The notes: generated by a model not told the origin, from the letters alone. Numbered from the stretch's first letter, positions 37,919-49,457 are shown. The stretch: DNA of 52,322 nucleotides from Conidiobolus incongruus B7586 (GCA_000697335.1 JNEM01015135.1:1-52322), one strand, 5' to 3'. Program-made: numbers and translations.

Positions 37919-39686
37919 TTAAGCTTTGATTTTACAAGCTTCAGAAAATTTTTTGGGATTACCGTGGGACATGATGTGCTTCTTGAAAACGGATTGATCA
38001 TCGAGTTCTATATTAATATAGTTAATTGATTATATTAGTGTTCTTTAAAGTAAAAATACCTTCAAAATAGCTATCGACATCTTTATGTAATTTGGCAACG
38101 GCTTTAGCTTCAGCCAAGGTGTAGAAAGCAGGAATGTATCTGGTGAATTTGGCACCGGAAGCAGAAACAAGGGACTTGGAGGTAGAGGTATGATCCTTGA
38201 GTTCAAAGGATCCAAACTCTTGAGAGCGGTGTAAGGTATCTAACCAAGAAGTAGCACCAATTAAGGTTCCTCTCTTCTATGATGTCATTGGTAAATGATA
38301 AGGTATATTGAATATATTGTGATAATCTTACGAATTTGCGCTTTCCTTCGATGATATCGGTGAATTGAGCTATTAATTGTGATTGGTTAGCTTTGAGAAT
38401 TTGATTATCGGGGTTATAGTAAGCGGAATCTCCGTATAAGACATTGATTTCATCAATGGCAATCAAGACATTGACACTAGTGAAAATATCAGTCAAAACT
38501 TAAAAGATATGGATGAAATGAGTGTATACCTATCTTGAGTGGAGATGACATCTAAAAATTCGTTGAAAACTTGATGAGATAAATCATTGTCATTGACACC
38601 AATGCTCAAAAGCTTATCAAGGGAACTTCCCTTAGCAACTTTAGTCTTTCCAAAGGTCAAGTCTTTATCCAATTGAATCTACGCAAAGAGTGAGATATTA
38701 GCTATTGGGTCATGTATATCAATTACCTTATTCAAAGTCTCGGCATTGTTAGATAAGATTTGTTTTAACAATTGGCTGGTGAGTTCATTTTGGGAATAGG
38801 TCTTAGTGGCGGAGTCGTATTTGTAGCCTTGAGATCCGTTAATCCATTGGTAAGCTATAAAATATGTCAATAGCATATTTTATGAAATGGGTTAGTTATA
38901 TATTACTGTTAGGAGAATAGATGACAATAGAATCTTGCTTTTGATAAGCGTTGACAACTGTTTGTAACAAAAGAGCACTCTTTCCAGATCCAGATTCACC
39001 ATCTAAAATACATTAACTATGGAATTAAATGAATTAATTATAATTAATTTACCAATAATAATAGGAAGTCTACTATTTTCTTGAATTAATTTCTGAATAT
39101 CAAAATAACTCTGTCGTAACAAGAGAACAGGAGCTAACAATTGGAACTGAATTTTCATATTAATTTTAATTAATTATTGATTTAATATGGCATATATACT
39201 TGTTTGGCCAAATGTTTAGGAACTTTAGTCAAATCGTAGTTCCCGATAGTTTCTTTAGACAAAGTTAAAATAGAGCCAATATTTTCAGGTTTAGTATTTT
39301 CCTATTAATAATATTAATTCTATATGATTGATAATAAAAATATAGATATTACCAAGTCAAAGGGTCTAGTATTGGGGACTAATAATGTTTTAAAAGGCCA
39401 TGAACTGGCATCGAATTCTTCAACGCCAGGACCCTAAATTATAATTAATAAAAATAATAATGAAATTATATTAGAATATTACTTTAACTTCAACACGAGT
39501 AGTAGTCTTTTTAAAAGCTCTAGTCTTTTTAGCGGCACCAACTAAACTCATGTTAATCGTATGAAACAATTGTTGAATACAATAAAATATACCAGCTTTG
39601 AATAAATTGGCACTAGTTTGAAAATTTCTGACTTGATTAGAATTAATAGATCTGATCAATCCTTTAACTAAATATAATCTATTCAT
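37919..39686 (-). CDS. DAP3: Mitochondrial small ribosomal subunit protein mS29 (DAP3)
   Basis: Eleven exons on the minus strand (39686-39593, 39541-39483, 39433-39353, 39301-39200, 39146-39053, 39002-38907, 38854-38727, 38678-38530, 38476-38332, 38276-38060, 38007-37919) give 417 residues, near the size of human DAP3 and yeast Rsm23. The first 30 residues are basic and lack acidic residues, as in a mitochondrial presequence. The P-loop GESGSGKS is at 145-152 and the Walker B strand VLIAIDE at 271-277. Family blocks include DLTKVPKHLAKQ, YQWINGSQGYKYDSATKTY and LIGATSWLD. mS29 is the GTP-binding protein in the head of the mitoribosome small subunit. The first intron (39592-39542) is 51 nt with no in-frame stop, so retention would add 17 residues. 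The gene diverges from COQ6. Confidence 0.92.
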
Positions 39687-40422
39687 TATTCCCAGGTATA
39701 AATGTTAATAATTAATAATTAAAAAAAGTCTATAATAACACTAAATAATTCCAATTAATACTATTTGACGTATTAAATTATTTCAACTGTTATTTTTGTA
39801 TTAATATATTATTTTTTTTGTTGGATTTGAGGTAATTAAAATTTTATATTAAATTGAAATTATTTGATATTGTGGGATTTTTTTTCTTTGGGATTGATTT
39901 TATATACTTGGAACTAGAATATAACTCTCAAATCAGGGAATAAAATAATATTTTTATATTATAAATCAGTATACTTTTTTCTAAAATGAAGATTGATTTC
40001 AATCAATAATAAGAATATAATTATATTGAATAAATTACTATTTTATTTTTGATATATTTTATCACATATTTAAAATTATAGAAATATCAATATTTTATAA
40101 TTCCTATTGATAAAAGTAATAAAATGTCAGTTTTATTATATATATAATACCACTCACATAATAGTTTAGAATATTGAAAATAAATGTTAGAAATATATTA
40201 CATGATATATATTGCTAATAATTTAATAAATTTTACATTCAAAAATATTATAATTATTATAATTCCTATAAATTTAAATTATGTTCACTCATGATATTAA
40301 AAATCATTTAAATGGAATTCATCATCATCAAACATACATTAAAAATTATCAAATCAATAAAATAGCAATATAAAAATAATCATAATATTAACACAATATT
40401 TAAATTATATTAAATTTGATAA
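39687..40422. other. Divergent promoter region DAP3 / COQ6
   Basis: 736 bases separate the start codons of two divergent genes for mitochondrial proteins, so both promoters lie here. The sequence is A/T-rich. I see no convincing shared motif, but a common control of the pair is possible. Confidence 0.55.
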
Positions 40423-40611
40423 ATGATAAGTTTATTCAGCATATTCCTAAAACTTCCAAAGTAGGGCAATATTTAACTCTATTAAACATTAGTCGGTTGA
40501 GAAATCTATCTACTCTCTCTAATAGTCACACTAAAGAGAGTGATGTAATAATAGTTGGATGTGGTGCCGTTGGTTTGGCAATTGGCTGTGCTTTAGGTAT
40601 ACACTAAAATC

Positions 40612-40651
<40 letters not shown>

Positions 40652-42065
40652 TACTAGTATTAATATTAATATAGGCCAAAAATTACTTAATAGTCTCTTG
40701 CCTAAACTACCTAATATATCGATCATTGATAGAGGTACTTTAGAAGTTAAAAGCTTGCCCATTAGTCAAAATGGAGGTATTTTATATAGTAATAGAGTGA
40801 TTTCTTTAACTCAGCAAAATGTCGAATTTTTAAAAGGTTTTTATAATTATTAAGATATTAACTATATTATTTTTGATATACTATAATTTGCAGATATTGG
40901 AGCATGGGAATTAATGGATCATCAAAGAATCACTCCTTTCAAAGATATGAAAGTAGTCGATGGCAACAGTGCTGGATTTATTCATTTTGATTTACCTTCG
41001 ACTATTATGTATCAGATGGGTTTTATTGTTGAAATATCTAATTTACAGAATGCTCTGTTGCTCAGATTGAATCAGTTGAAGCGACGCTTGGCTATTGTTA
41101 TATTAGACAAGTCAGATGTTGTTAATATTGCTAAATCTGATAAGGATTCCAATTGGCCCAAATTGGAACTTTCTGGTGATAGATTCTTGAATTGTAGATT
41201 ATTGGTATATTTATTGTTCCTTCAAATTTGATATATGCTTATGTTTTATATGTAGATTGGAGTTGATGGTACTCAATCACCTGTCAGAAAATTTGCTAAT
41301 ATTGAATCATTTGGATGGGATTATGATCAGCTTGGATTAGTTGCCACTTTACAAGCCAAGTCACTTTCCAATCACACTGCTTACCAACGCTTCTTACCTA
41401 CTGGACCCATTGCACTCCTACCTCTCAATCAAAATCACCATTCTCTTGTATGATCTACACTTCCTCACATCGCACCTCATTTGAAGAATCTATCACCCGA
41501 ATTATTTGCCAAACTCGTACACGCTGCTTTCACAGCATCTATGCCAGATCTCGAATTCCTAATCGAAAGAGCCATTCAAAAAGACTTAAGTTTAGAAGAC
41601 TTAGACTTATCTTGGAGACCAAAACCTGAACCTAAATACATTAACGAGTTTCCTGAAATTTATAACGTTCAAGACAATTCTAGAGCTATGTTTCCTCTCA
41701 AACTAAGACATATTGAAAAATACTGCGAAGATCGTTTAGCTTTAGCAGGTGATGCTGCCCACACCGTTCATCCTTTAGCTGGCCAAGGTCTCAACTTGGG
41801 ACTTGCCGATGCCAAATCTCTAGCATCCACACTAGCTTACGGCCATGTCAGGGGACAGGATCTAGGGTCTGTACACCTACTCAACCGCTATGCCTCCGAG
41901 CAATATACCAAGGATTTAGTGATGCTAGACGCTACCGACAAATTATACCGCCTCTTCACCAACGACAGCGACGCATTAGCTCGAGTACGAGAATTAGGTA
42001 TCTCTATATTCAATCAATTATCAGGCTTAAAGAATTATTCCATCAAATACGCTATGGGATTATAG
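40423..42065 (+). CDS. COQ6: Coq6, ubiquinone biosynthesis FAD monooxygenase, with in-frame TGA
   Basis: Model exons 40423-40460, 40493-40596, 40675-40836, 40894-41204 and 41256-42065 give 474 residues (yeast Coq6 is 479). Coq6 is a flavin monooxygenase for ring C5 hydroxylation in coenzyme Q synthesis on the matrix side of the mitochondrial inner membrane. DVIIVGCGAVGLAIG holds the FAD GxGxxG (35-40), LLIGVDGTQSPVRK matches the LIGADG block, and GDAAHTVHPLAGQGLNLG (from 370) is the second FAD motif. Two things are odd. The main frame has no ATG of its own; the ATG at 40423 reaches it only through a 32-nt GT/AG intron, shorter than any other here, giving a presequence-like start MISLFSIFLKLPNRLRNL. 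And codon 271 (41451-41453) is TGA where the family has tryptophan (SLV-W-ST). It could be a sequence error, a nonsense allele, a decaying gene, or bypassed by a 39-nt in-frame GT/AG intron. Stop is TAG. Confidence 0.85.
40617..40647. repeat. (TA)n microsatellite in COQ6 intron
   Basis: A TA run of about 31 bases, the longest in the window, inside the 78-nt intron at 40597-40674. It explains why this intron is longer than its neighbours. Confidence 0.9.
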
Positions 42066-44401
42066 CTCAATATTTCTATCAAATATATTAAAAAAATAAA
42101 TGATTTAACTTATTCAATGAGATTTATTTATCATAACCAGAAATATTCTACCATACTGGTTTTAATTAAAATTATATTTGTTCAATAATCATCTTGTTAT
42201 ATAATAATGGAAATTAGTTTATTTTTATTAATATTTGATTCAAATTCTGTCATCTTATAAACTGTTTAAAAAAATTTGAGAAATTATAAAAATATTTTTA
42301 AAATTTTGATTAAGTTGATTGATTGGATTTAGTGATGCTTTGTATTTATATTTATAAAACTAATATAATTTTAGAAAGTTACTTGCATAATAATAATTAT
42401 TTCATAAACCAGTCAATCAATTTAGCGAATACAATCATTCAGGCTGAAAAATAGTGATTAAATTATTAACTCATAGATCCTCGGTAATATTTAACTTTTA
42501 TAATACCATAAATTAAATTAGGAAATTGAATTGAGTAATATTGAATTTACTTTATTCAGCATTATTTATATAACCAAACAATGAATATAAGCTCGAGAAA
42601 ATAAAGGAATTATTTACTAAATATTTATCCAATATACAGTTATTTCAAATTGGATCATTGTTTCTATGATAATATAAAATAAAATTAGAAAATTAATAAT
42701 TCTAGATTATTTATAATATTAAGAAATATTAATTTTTTATAAGAAATTAGAATCAAGAATTTATAATGAAAATTCTGTAATTAATTTGGTTAGAGTAATT
42801 GATAGCCATTAAATGAATTCCATTCCAAAAATTTTACTAATTGAATAGACTATTTATAATAGTAAATAGGGAATATAGATAATATTAATATAAATTAATC
42901 AATACCCTGTTTGCAATTTAATAATTACATTTGACAAATTAATATTTTATTATTCAATTTTAAACCACGCGATTATTGAAGGGTTATCAAAGTCCTAAAT
43001 TGAATTTCTAATTTGTTAAATTAAAATTTTAATTTTTGATATTAAATATTATAGATATAAAAATTGATAGTTAAATACAGCTATCAGATAAATAAAATTT
43101 TTAATTTTTTATATTCAATTGATAATGTATAATTGATTTTTTTACAATTAATTTATTTATTTAACATGGATCGAATAAACTGCCTGAATTATTTAATTGC
43201 CAAATTTTAGCTTTAAATTCGATAATGATCATATGACAAAAAATGATTGTGATTGATAACTTGATTATATAAGATATTATCTATTTATACGTATTCAAAA
43301 GAATGTAATTAATAATCATTCGAGCAAAATAGTTAATAGTACAAGATATTAATTTGATAATAAGCTTTAATTAGCAAGATAAATTAAAAGATTTAAAACT
43401 TTAATGTACTATGCTCTAACTTTCTCTTTAATTTTGAATTGTGGAGTTATTGTCCAAGATTTTGACTTTAATAAATGAATTTTGACAATTTTATTGGATT
43501 TGAACTAATAGATATTTTGTAAATATATTTTTACCATTCACCTCATAATGCAACATTAAATTATTGAAAATAGTTAGAGTATTTACTCTTATAGATAACA
43601 ATGCTTATGAAATATTATATGAATTATTACCTATTTGGGTAATTAATGTGAATAATTAGAAAACTTTATGATGTTTTGATTTGTATTACGTGTATGGTTA
43701 TATTATGAAAATGGTAAAATTCAAATAATTTAACTCTTTTAATAAACTATACACATTACTATGATCATTACTCTTGAATTACTTCAATTAAAATGAAAAT
43801 AATATGATTTAATATATAATTTGTTACATTTTTTCTTTTATTAAGTGTTTATCTCTTTTATTTTGTCTTGGAATGAGGATTATTATTTTGAGATTAAATT
43901 TGCAAATATTAGAGTGAAGTAATTTAACACATGGTTTGTAATAAATTGGCAAATCAGAATAAGCTAGAATTGATGGAATTATACAAATTAATCAAAACTA
44001 ATTGCTCCGATTGGCCTTCTGATCTTTTAGATTAATAGTTGATCTATTAACTAAATATACTTTCCTGAACCCATTAACTATTCTTTCACTCAATTCCAAC
44101 TTGAACCTCTTAAATCGATTACATAATTAATCTTTAAGTGTAACTGCATAATAGAACAAATCCCTATTAAAAGAGAAAAATCTATCAAGTGCAATTAGTT
44201 GAAATAGTTTAATTTAGCCTGTTTCTACAATCATCCAAATTGTCAATTATATTCAATTGCAGATAATCTCAAGTTAATATTTCCTTTTATATTCTCTATT
44301 GAATAGATTAGTCCATTATATAAATAGATTCACTTATCTATATTAGCTCTGTATAACTCTTTCATTTTATGAACTTTTTATCATTTTGAAATTGAATTAA
44401 A
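42066..44401. other. AT-rich intergenic region
   Basis: About 2.3 kb with no supportable gene. A mildly G/C-raised patch at about 43990-44130 shows no recognisable coding or tRNA structure. The end contains the promoter of the next gene. Confidence 0.65.
44319..44326 (+). promoter_or_regulatory. TATA box of HGSNAT-like gene
   Basis: TATAAATA about 76 bases before the start codon at 44402, the same octamer as in three other promoters here. Confidence 0.5.
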
Positions 44402-45781
44402 ATGACTTCGACTGAAAAAACCACTCAAATCACTGAGACTTTTGAAGAGCCTTTAAACAATGCTACTCCCGCCAAAAACAACACCAATGAGAGCGCTGTC
44501 AACTCCAATACAGACCAGGTAACTATTCATGTTGACGATAAAACCGCAACAGATAAGATTGAGCCATCTTCTCCAGCTCCTGTCAATTCTCGTTTAGTAT
44601 CTTTGGATGTTGCTCGTGGTCTCACTATCCTACTCATGATTACAGCTAACTATCAGGTACAGAATGCTTTTCCACAGATTTCTCATGCAGAATGGTTCGG
44701 CTTCACTATTGCTGATTCCATTTTCCCCAACTTCGTCCTCATCATGGGTACTGCTATCCCACTTGCATTCAACAATAGACGTGGTATGACTAATACACAG
44801 CTTTGGATCAAGGTAATTAAGCGTGCTATTCTTTTGTGGCTTTTTGGAGCTTTCCTCAATGGTTACCCCTTCTCTTGGCCTAATCTTGCCAGTAAATATC
44901 GCTTCGTCGGAGTACTTCATCGACTCTCATTAACTTACCTCGTCACCGCTATTTTATATTTAACTTGCTACAAACCTGATTCTACTAACAGCTTCTATCA
45001 CTACTACTTATATCTTATTTATCCTATTTCCATCCTTGTGTTTTGGCTGGGTATGACATTTGGTGTTTATAATCCAACTCCAGGATGTGAGGGTAGAGGC
45101 ATTCTCACTCCAGATTGTTCGACCCAATCCCTCATTGATACCGCCGTATGGGGTAAAACACACAACTACCAAGCCAAAGGTTTTGATCCCGAGGGTGTTC
45201 TCTCTATGTCCACTGCCTGTCTCACTTGCTGGATTGGGCTCATGATCGGTATTAACTTGGTTAAGAATCGTCAGGAATTGAAGACTATTGAAGGAAGATA
45301 CAAGAAAGTCACACAATATTTCCTTATTGGATTACTTTGTCTATTCATTGCGTATGCCTTTGATCCCATCATCCCAGTTGGTAAGCCCTTGTGGACTGCT
45401 ACTTTTGTTGCATGTGCTGGCGGCTTCTCTTTCTTCACCATGGGTGTATTGATGTGGGCTGTCGATATCCAAAACATTACCGAGAGTCCCTATAAAATTG
45501 TACGTTTTATCTTCCAAAGCTTCATCAAATTTGGTAGAAATCCCCTCTTAATATATATGCTCTCAGAAATTGTTGCAGGTACTATGTTCGCCATTACCAC
45601 CGGTGCCCTCAATGAAGAAGGTGAATATATGGATCTCTGGAGTTTGATATATTCCAAAGTATTGGGCAGTTGGATTGTTGATTCTCTTGGTAGTTTAATT
45701 TGGTCTCAATTCTTCATCTGGGTGATTTATGTCCCAATTGCCTGGTTCTTAGATTATAAGAAATGGTATTTGAGAGTATAA
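44402..45781 (+). CDS. HGSNAT-like multi-pass membrane acyltransferase
   Basis: A single-exon gene for 459 residues. About 62 hydrophilic, Thr/Asn-rich residues come first, then around ten membrane segments. The start of the membrane part matches the heparan-alpha-glucosaminide N-acetyltransferase family (HGSNAT/DUF5009-like): SLDVARGLTILLMITANY at 67-84, SHAEWFGFTIADSIFPNFV at 94-112, then LIMGTAIPLAF, and RFVGVLHRLSLTYLV further on. His95 aligns with the histidine of human HGSNAT implicated in acetyl transfer across the lysosomal membrane. Fungi do not degrade heparan sulfate as animals do, so the acceptor here is unknown. Vacuolar or plasma membrane location is plausible but not shown. A TATA box precedes it; the stop is TAA followed directly by TGA. 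Confidence 0.82.
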   Translation: MTSTEKTTQITETFEEPLNNATPAKNNTNESAVNSNTDQVTIHVDDKTATDKIEPSSPAPVNSRLVSLDVARGLTILLMITANYQVQNAFPQISHAEWFGFTIADSIFPNFVLIMGTAIPLAFNNRRGMTNTQLWIKVIKRAILLWLFGAFLNGYPFSWPNLASKYRFVGVLHRLSLTYLVTAILYLTCYKPDSTNSFYHYYLYLIYPISILVFWLGMTFGVYNPTPGCEGRGILTPDCSTQSLIDTAVWGKTHNYQAKGFDPEGVLSMSTACLTCWIGLMIGINLVKNRQELKTIEGRYKKVTQYFLIGLLCLFIAYAFDPIIPVGKPLWTATFVACAGGFSFFTMGVLMWAVDIQNITESPYKIVRFIFQSFIKFGRNPLLIYMLSEIVAGTMFAITTGALNEEGEYMDLWSLIYSKVLGSWIVDSLGSLIWSQFFIWVIYVPIAWFLDYKKWYLRV

Positions 45782-47834
45782 TGAATGGTAGCACATATCA
45801 TCACTATTAATTAATATTTTAATTATTTTATGTTTATAATTTTTCAGTAAATAAATATATTTTGTTGAATAGTTTTATCAATTTCGCTTATCTATGAATG
45901 AAGCAATAATTTATCTATATTATTTGATTTGTTAATAAGATTTTTAAATAAACACAGTATTATAATTGGAATTTTTTATTAATATAAAAATTAATTTAAT
46001 TAATAATTTTATATTAAACTGTGATATCTCAATTCTGAATCTAACTCTCTATACCTGCTAAATTGAATATTTTATAAAATATAATATAAAGGTGAATATA
46101 AAATAGTGATCAATTTTCAAAGCTGTGCTATATATTCATTGAATAATATTTGATAATTTAAATTATGTTATATTTAACACACAACGAAAATGTTATTAAA
46201 TATACCTGATAATTGAAACTTTAATATTAATGATTTAATTGTTTAAAAAATTTATTAAATTACTATTGATGATTTTGAAAAGTTAATTTTGGATCAGCTT
46301 TTAAACTTTACATTGTTCCAAATAAAATTATAATAAATATATGATATAATTTTGATAGTCAATTATTCTCAATTGTAATATTTAAATTATACTCGAGTAT
46401 GAAAAATAGATTTCAAAATATCTGTAAACTATTTTGAAAATTTTGAGATAATATTAATATGATAAATGATTATTTCAAATCTCATATTACAAATAGCCAT
46501 GAATATCATAGAAGATCATTAATCAAAAATTGTACTAATATTCAAAGAAAAAGCCTATCATTGATATACCTTATTTGATTCTTATTTTTATTCTTTTATA
46601 CTATTCAATTATTAACAATTGGTTTGTTCAAAATTATACAAATTATTCCGTAAAAATTATTAAAGTTTGATGTGAATTGGTTTTCATAGATATATCAATA
46701 TAAATTATTGAAAATTTCATTATATGATATTTTAGGCTGTTGAGAAAATAGTTCATATATTATAGGCTTTCTATGAAATTAAAATTTTAAACTTTGCAAA
46801 AAAATTATAGTGATAAATTCATATTATTGAAATCAAACTTGATAGATTGAATAATTTGTAATTTATGATTATTGTACTATATTGTATGGTTGTTTTATTT
46901 GAATTCATTCTAAAATTATTCAAAGTATAATTGTTTGATAGTTAAAATCTGATGTGTATGATTTAATCAATTTTTAAACAAAAATCTTTAGAAACTCTAC
47001 ATCTCTTTAACCAACCACTCTAGTTTATCTAATTGTCTAAAAAATCACAAAAGCACTTCAAAACAATTTTTAGTAATTTTAATATTTTTCATTGGTTTAC
47101 TTTAATCTGTTTCCAATAGCTTTATAATTAATATTATATTTTGGTTAAGGATTAAAACATAATGAACGGATGGATGAAACTTTACAATAAAAGTATATAT
47201 CAGGATATTGAAGATTCCTAGGGGAATTATTTCAGAAATATATATTACTCTATAATAGAAATGATATTCTTTTGTATTATGAGACAATTGTAAGTATTTA
47301 TATTAATTATGACTATTTTTAAAATTAATGATATTACAATTAATAAGACATGATTGAATTATATAATTTTATATCAATTATTTAGTATAATTTATATAGT
47401 CGAATACAATATTTCAAAATTTTGGAGATATTCAAATGGATTTTGGTTAATGTAAACATTATGATATTCAACTAATTGATTGGAATATTTTAAACTTTTT
47501 CTGAACTTTTAAGTACGAATTCTAATATACGTTATATTATAACTTGATATATCATAGTCATATTTAAACAATGAAAGTATAAAATATATACTTTTCAGGT
47601 TTTTGATTGATAAATTACTAAAGTTATGTATAATCTGTATTTTAGAAATATCGAAATTATAGTTTTTCATTTCAAAAAATGATGATCAATTCAAATTTCC
47701 GTTCTAAAACTAATCATCCCATAATAAAGGTTGATTGAATAAATTTATTCAAAGAAATAGATAAGTGATTACTGAGATTCTAAATGAATAAAATCAATTA
47801 AATAATATTACTAATCAAACAAATATTAATTATT
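45782..47834. other. AT-rich intergenic region
   Basis: About 2 kb without a supportable gene. A slightly C-rich patch near 46990-47070 has no recognisable structure. Confidence 0.7.
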
Positions 47835-49457
47835 ATGACAGATTTTGAATTTTTAGATTTTCCCAATGAAATCATTGAAAATATATTAAAATACATCCAA
47901 TTTCAAGATCATTTAAACTGTTTTTTGGTTAATAAACGTATTCAAAAATTAACTAAAAAATTTATTTGGGAAACTATTACGGATGACCATACTAATTTTG
48001 AAAATTTTGAAGATTTAATCAAGGTATATGGTGATTTGGTTAAATCTATCGATATCTTATATTGGATGGAAGATATGGATTTAGCTAAATTTGTGGAATA
48101 TACACCTAATTTAGAGTTTTTGAACTGTGAGTTAAAATCGTTAGAAGAACTTATTACTATTTCCGTATGCTGTCCAAAACTAAAATCGACTCGACTCTGT
48201 CTTAAGGATATTGAGGGAGAATTCGATGTGATTAATCCAATTACACAGCAGCCCGAAGAGGTATATTATCCAGACAAATTGCCCATCAAATTGGAAACTT
48301 TACAAATGTGGAATAGCCAGGGACCTATCTTTGCCCTAGATTTCATCGATCTCTCCTTTCTCAAAGATCTCAACCTCATGTTTTATGACGAATTAACACC
48401 TAAGCTAGTTCGAAGGATTCTAGATTCGGCACCTCTTCTTTCCAAGCTTTCTATTGTACTTGGTGTCCCTAACGGTGGGAATTTTGAGGTCGATGTTTCA
48501 GACGTAATTTATGAGTTTAAACGTCCTCTCCCTAATCTTAAAGAAGTAACTCTCCAGTTTGCTGGATGGAATCTCATGAATGTCAGCCACTTCAAAGCGG
48601 TTGTCCCATTCAATCCCAAAATGCTTCCAAATTTAACTAGTTTGAAATTGGGGTTGAGCACTTTCCCACCCGAAGATGAGTTTCTCAGAGAGTTATGCAG
48701 TCAATACCTGAATGACATTATCAACCAACGTTGGACTAAGCTCACCAGCCTATCTACATTCTGTGCAAATGAAGAAACCATTGAAATCCTAGGAAAGCCC
48801 GAATTTGAAAATTTAGAAGATTTAGAGATTATGTGCGTTTTAAAACCTTCAGAAACTTTGAATAGATTATTGAATTCAGATATTCAATTAACAAAATTAA
48901 CCATTAATGAAGCAGAATTTGATGAAACTAAGCTGGAATTTACAAAAGAGCATCCTAGTTTAAAATCGCTTACAATATGTCGAAATAGTGTCACTTTACC
49001 TTTCATTGAATTTATTATGAATCTAGTTCCTAATTTAGAAGACTTGCTATTATTACAATCTCCCCTTTCTGATTCTTCACTCGAGTACATTAACAACTAT
49101 GGAAATAACCCCAATCTCACTCATTTAACTCATGCTACTTTCGGGAACTGCACCTCTGAATATTTCCAATCAAGCACAATGCCCAAACTTCACTTTGATC
49201 AAATTCAAAAACTCGTATCCAACTCCCCCAACCTCATCCTAATTAACTTGTGGCAAGAAGACACTCAAACCATTAGCAAATGCAAAGAATTTGTCCAATC
49301 AAGGGATACTTCCCTATCAATATGTGTATTGATTCCAGTTGTAGTTCGATTACCTTTTGGAAGTTCATTTACTTTTAGATCTCATCATATTGCAAATTAT
49401 TTAAGTTGGGATTGTGATCATGTTCATCCCACATCTTCGAGATTAAACTTTCCTTAA
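47835..49457 (+). CDS. F-box protein with leucine-rich repeats
   Basis: A single-exon gene for 540 residues. An F-box spans about residues 6-46 (FLDFPNEIIENILKYIQFQD, then LNCFLVNKRIQKLTKKFIW), the Skp1-binding module of SCF ubiquitin ligases. The rest is made of irregular leucine-rich repeats, e.g. TPNLEFLNCELKSLEEL, LPNLKEVTLQFAGWNL and VPNLEDLLLLQSPLSD, which usually bind the substrate. No intron is apparent. Fungi often carry large, fast-evolving families of such genes, so no specific ortholog or target can be named. The last 40 residues do not look like LRR. Stop is TAA. Confidence 0.88.
   Translation: MTDFEFLDFPNEIIENILKYIQFQDHLNCFLVNKRIQKLTKKFIWETITDDHTNFENFEDLIKVYGDLVKSIDILYWMEDMDLAKFVEYTPNLEFLNCELKSLEELITISVCCPKLKSTRLCLKDIEGEFDVINPITQQPEEVYYPDKLPIKLETLQMWNSQGPIFALDFIDLSFLKDLNLMFYDELTPKLVRRILDSAPLLSKLSIVLGVPNGGNFEVDVSDVIYEFKRPLPNLKEVTLQFAGWNLMNVSHFKAVVPFNPKMLPNLTSLKLGLSTFPPEDEFLRELCSQYLNDIINQRWTKLTSLSTFCANEETIEILGKPEFENLEDLEIMCVLKPSETLNRLLNSDIQLTKLTINEAEFDETKLEFTKEHPSLKSLTICRNSVTLPFIEFIMNLVPNLEDLLLLQSPLSDSSLEYINNYGNNPNLTHLTHATFGNCTSEYFQSSTMPKLHFDQIQKLVSNSPNLILINLWQEDTQTISKCKEFVQSRDTSLSICVLIPVVVRLPFGSSFTFRSHHIANYLSWDCDHVHPTSSRLNFP

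Noticed and set aside
41451-41453. Genome-wide reassignment of TGA to tryptophan
   Set aside because: All other modelled genes encode Trp by TGG. In such an A/T-rich genome a reassigned TGA should be common at Trp positions.
45008-45477. Minus-strand frames inside the HGSNAT-like gene
   Set aside because: Antisense shadows of a strongly supported membrane protein gene.
47102-47287. Short minus-strand frame upstream of the F-box gene
   Set aside because: Ile/Tyr/Phe-rich peptide typical of A/T-rich non-coding DNA.
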